A stretch of DNA of 41,638 nucleotides from CF-113 sp035716135 (lineage in GTDB: Bacteria; Chloroflexota; Ktedonobacteria; Ktedonobacterales; Ktedonobacteraceae): assembly GCA_035716135.1 (NCBI GenBank), contig DASTKD010000618.1, positions 1-41,638 of the forward strand. Reading direction: 5' to 3'. Positions 39,548 to 41,638 of the stretch are shown here, piece after piece (the stretch's first letter is position 1; every line of letters begins with the position of its first letter). Both the position numbers and the translations under genes were made by a program. The notes beneath the pieces were generated by a model that saw nothing but the letters and a program-made list of their open reading frames with translations, had not been told where the DNA came from and searched no databases.

Positions 39548-39835
39548 TCATGCCTGAAACTTGGCTGCCAGTTCGCGGGGAGATGGCTCGACTAGCACGG
39601 AACCATCCGGGAAGACGATGGTTGGCACGCTGCGTCTGCCACGATTGACTTTCATAACGTAATCGGCGGCATCGTCATCCTCTTCGATGTTGATGTATTG
39701 ATAGGAAATGCCGCGCGCATCGAACCAGCGTTTAGCCATACGGCAATCGCCGCACCATGTGGTGGCATACATTTTTATCTGCTGTTCGTTGCTCACTTGC
39801 TCGTTTACCGGGGATGTGGATGAATGATTGGACAT
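39548..39835 (-). CDS. glutaredoxin-like (mycoredoxin-type) protein
   Basis: 95 residues. The redox motif WCGDC (Cys28, Cys31) lies after KMYATT, with the cis-Pro in RSVPTIVFPDG and the glutaredoxin helix PSPRELAAKF. It belongs to the mycoredoxin-like group that reduces mixed disulfides, usually with mycothiol in Actinobacteria; the low-molecular-weight thiol here is unknown. GAGGAG lies ahead of the ATG. The strong terminator shows it is a single-gene transcript, unless read through from the gene upstream. Confidence 0.9.
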   Translation of the reverse strand: MSNHSSTSPVNEQVSNEQQIKMYATTWCGDCRMAKRWFDARGISYQYINIEEDDDAADYVMKVNRGRRSVPTIVFPDGSVLVEPSPRELAAKFQA

Positions 39836-39911
39836 TAAATACTCCTCATGAATAGAAAATGAGAAATCAGGCTAGACCTGGACTTTGTTCGTTACTTATA
39901 CCAACAATTTT

Positions 39912-41156
39912 TTAGTGAGCAATATTCCCGGCAGGCTTATTGATGCGTTCCAACATCAGATCGAGAAATTTCTTACCACCCGTTGCGACCAGTCCCGGAT
40001 TGCGCGCCAGCACGCCCAGCACCAGACCGGCGCTGAAGTCACCGCGCAATGCCTGCGCCATCTGTGCAGGGGTGAGGCGGCGCATCAAGTCGAGCGCATT
40101 ATCCCACTGTTCGTCGCTGTAGCTGGTAATGCGTTTGTTAATCATATAGGAAATGTCCATATCGCGCCCAAAACGCGCGCGCCACTGTTTATCAAAGTGG
40201 CCTAGAAAAGAGGCTGACGTATCTCCGGCCTTGATTGCTTCGGCTGCTACCGTACCTGCCATCTGTCCTGCATAAATGGCGAAACGGATGCCCTCACCGA
40301 CCAGTGTGGAACCATGCCCGCCAGCATCGCCTGCCAGCAGCAATCCGTCACGGGAGAAAGATGCGAGCGGCCCTTCAGACGGGAATAGCCCAGTATGGTA
40401 CTCAATCGGGCTGGCATCCTGGAATTTACCAGCAAGCTGGGGCAGGTCATGGATGATGATATCGAGATAGGAACGCGCGTCGTCGTCACTGTCGGGATGG
40501 AGTACGCCAACGCCCAGGCGCACGCGCCCATTGCCACGCGGGAAAGCCCAGGCATAGCCGCGCGGCGCGAACTGGCTGCCCATAATCAGATACAATTCGT
40601 CCTGGGGGTAATGTGGCGCATAGAGATCATATTCCGCGCCGTAGCCGTAGCGATGAAACGCCTTGCCCATTTCCGTGCGCACACCGATGTGGCGCGAGAA
40701 GCCGCTGGCATCGATAGTAACGGCCGCGCGCAAAGATATGCGCTCGCTAACGTGATTCTTGGCGGTCACACCCAGCACGCGCCCATCTTCTAATAGCGTC
40801 TGCTCGACGGTGTGGCGCACACGAATCGCCGCGCCCGCAGCCACTGCGCGCCCGGCCAGGTGCTGGTACACGCCGCGCACATCCATCACGCAGGCGACGG
40901 CAGGATTATAGTTGAGCGGTACTTCGCGGTGAGGTGAAACAAAATAGACCTTCGATACCGGGTGATACAGGTGTTGCGGAATACCCAGCGCCTGCATATC
41001 GCTGACCCAACTACCCCCGCTCGTATGTACAGGATAGCCGATCTCGTTTTGCCGTTCCAGCACTAACGCGCGCGCGCCCTGGCTCGCTGCCGCTTCGGCG
41101 GCGGCTAATCCTGCGGGACCGCCTCCCACAATCAACACATCGACATCGTTTGACAT
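39912..41156 (-). CDS. geranylgeranyl-reductase family flavoprotein
   Basis: 414 residues. The FAD motif is VLIVGGGPAGLAAAEAAASQ (residues 7-26), then VLERQNEIGYPVHTSGG, which is the ER-x-x-x-G-x-P-x-x-S/C-G-G motif of this family. The GD motif LLLAGDAGGHGSTLVGEGI is near residue 285. Members saturate geranylgeranyl chains of lipids, chlorophylls or menaquinones. A role in quinone or lipid side chains is likely; the substrate is not fixed. AGAAGG lies ahead of the ATG. A promoter candidate is at 41193-41222. Confidence 0.9.
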   Translation of the reverse strand: MSNDVDVLIVGGGPAGLAAAEAAASQGARALVLERQNEIGYPVHTSGGSWVSDMQALGIPQHLYHPVSKVYFVSPHREVPLNYNPAVACVMDVRGVYQHLAGRAVAAGAAIRVRHTVEQTLLEDGRVLGVTAKNHVSERISLRAAVTIDASGFSRHIGVRTEMGKAFHRYGYGAEYDLYAPHYPQDELYLIMGSQFAPRGYAWAFPRGNGRVRLGVGVLHPDSDDDARSYLDIIIHDLPQLAGKFQDASPIEYHTGLFPSEGPLASFSRDGLLLAGDAGGHGSTLVGEGIRFAIYAGQMAGTVAAEAIKAGDTSASFLGHFDKQWRARFGRDMDISYMINKRITSYSDEQWDNALDLMRRLTPAQMAQALRGDFSAGLVLGVLARNPGLVATGGKKFLDLMLERINKPAGNIAH

Positions 41157-41192
41157 GGAAAACCTTCTTTAAGCTAACTTTTTCTTTTGCAT

Positions 41193-41222
41193 AGTATAGC
41201 GCACAAGATTTGGCGCTGTCTA
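41193..41222 (-). promoter_or_regulatory. candidate promoter for the geranylgeranyl-reductase family gene
   Basis: On the minus strand TAGACA (41222-41217, 5 of 6) and TATACT (41198-41193, 5 of 6) are 18 bp apart, about 37 bp ahead of the start codon. Confidence 0.55.
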
Positions 41223-41392
41223 CTGGCTTTCATATGAAGCCAAATTCAGGCACCATACGTGTTTAACGCATGATTCTAACGAAATCTCCATTGCATAAGA
41301 AACAATGAAAGAACATACAGGAAAATAGGGAGAGCAGAAAGCGCTCCAGCGCGAGCAGGCGGCAAGCCTTTCTTCTCTAAGGAGCAAGCGTC

Positions 41393-41620
41393 ATGGATGC
41401 ATTCGTCTTTTTTCTAGTCGTGGGTTTGATTATACTGATAGGTGTACTTACCAGTGTACGTCTCCATGTACCAGATACCCTGGGAAGGGGGCATTTCAGG
41501 CGTATCCGGCGGTTGCGCACATTCAAGTCCGCGCCTGGAATGGTAGGAACAGCACCGGCGGATACGGTGATTGAAGAGATCATTGACGAGGAAGGAGAAC
41601 CTGAGGAGGAAGAGGTGTAG
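41393..41620 (+). CDS. small single-span membrane protein
   Basis: 75 residues of no recognised family. A transmembrane helix spans residues 3-22 (AFVFFLVVGLIILIGVLTSV), then a basic stretch (RGHFRRIRRLRTFK) and an acidic tail (EEIIDEEGEPEEEEV). AAGGAG lies 9 bases ahead of the ATG. The basic stretch after the helix predicts a cytoplasmic C-terminus. No neighbour tells its role. Confidence 0.6.
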   Translation: MDAFVFFLVVGLIILIGVLTSVRLHVPDTLGRGHFRRIRRLRTFKSAPGMVGTAPADTVIEEIIDEEGEPEEEEV

Positions 41621-41638
41621 AGACCTCCTCATTAAAGA

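Overview
The window reads as a chromosomal segment of a GC-moderate, probably Ktedonobacteria-like member of the Chloroflexota. This is an inference. It rests on a form I aerobic CO dehydrogenase operon, F420-type flavoenzymes (an LLM-family oxidoreductase and a PPOX split-barrel protein), large GAF/PAS histidine kinases, a TPR-linked XRE regulator, lipoproteins with monoderm-style Pro/Thr linkers, and a geranylgeranyl-reductase family flavoprotein. No rRNA, tRNA, CRISPR array, transposase or phage module was seen.

Layout. 1-76: N-terminal end of an enoyl-CoA hydratase (minus strand). 161-238: perfect 31-bp inverted repeat. 341-2334: cytosolic GAF histidine kinase plus NarL-type response regulator. 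2372-3763: FAD monooxygenase, divergent from the next block. 4242-10373: coxM-coxS-coxL, an XdhC-YHS fusion (coxF-like), coxG and a methyltransferase, all on the plus strand. 10505-11957: LLM oxidoreductase, convergent with a second CoxG-like protein. 12244-16632: an unknown disordered protein, convergent with a histidine kinase/HD-hydrolase pair. 16964-18130: an unknown, possibly ASKHA-fold protein plus a J-domain protein. 18134-19522: XRE-TPR regulator. 19523-20163: AT-rich divergent regulatory region. 20164-24777: type IIA topoisomerase B and A subunits. 24799-27698: GNAT enzyme, frameshifted histidine phosphatase, plastocyanin-like lipoprotein and PPOX protein. 27766-29699: small membrane protein, HtrA-like protease and single-domain response regulator (minus). 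29902-31296: small membrane-anchored protein and MBL-fold hydrolase. 31314-37906: minus-strand run of six genes holding three PLP enzymes (AADC-type decarboxylase, cysteine desulfurase, class V aminotransferase), a zinc-ribbon protein, an ornithine cyclodeaminase homologue and a YCF48-like lipoprotein. 38025-41156: TetR, methyltransferase, glutaredoxin and geranylgeranyl-reductase family protein. 41393-41620: small membrane protein.

How genes work together. The best-defined system is aerobic CO oxidation. CoxL carries the form I AYRCSFR loop (Cys372) and the catalytic Glu741, CoxS carries eight Fe-S cysteines, and CoxM is the FAD subunit. The maturation side is unusual: coxD and coxE are not in the window, and the XdhC-family protein carries a C-terminal YHS metal-binding domain, which may bear on assembly of the Mo-Cu centre. 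Two operator-like repeats, 32 bp apart, sit between the cox operon and the divergent FAD monooxygenase. Other points of interest are the A subunit of the topoisomerase, which lacks a canonical GyrA box, the PLP-enzyme operon, the ASKHA-like/J-domain pair, and several hairpins and dyads in intergenic positions.

All functional assignments come from reading motifs and domain order by eye; no database search was run.
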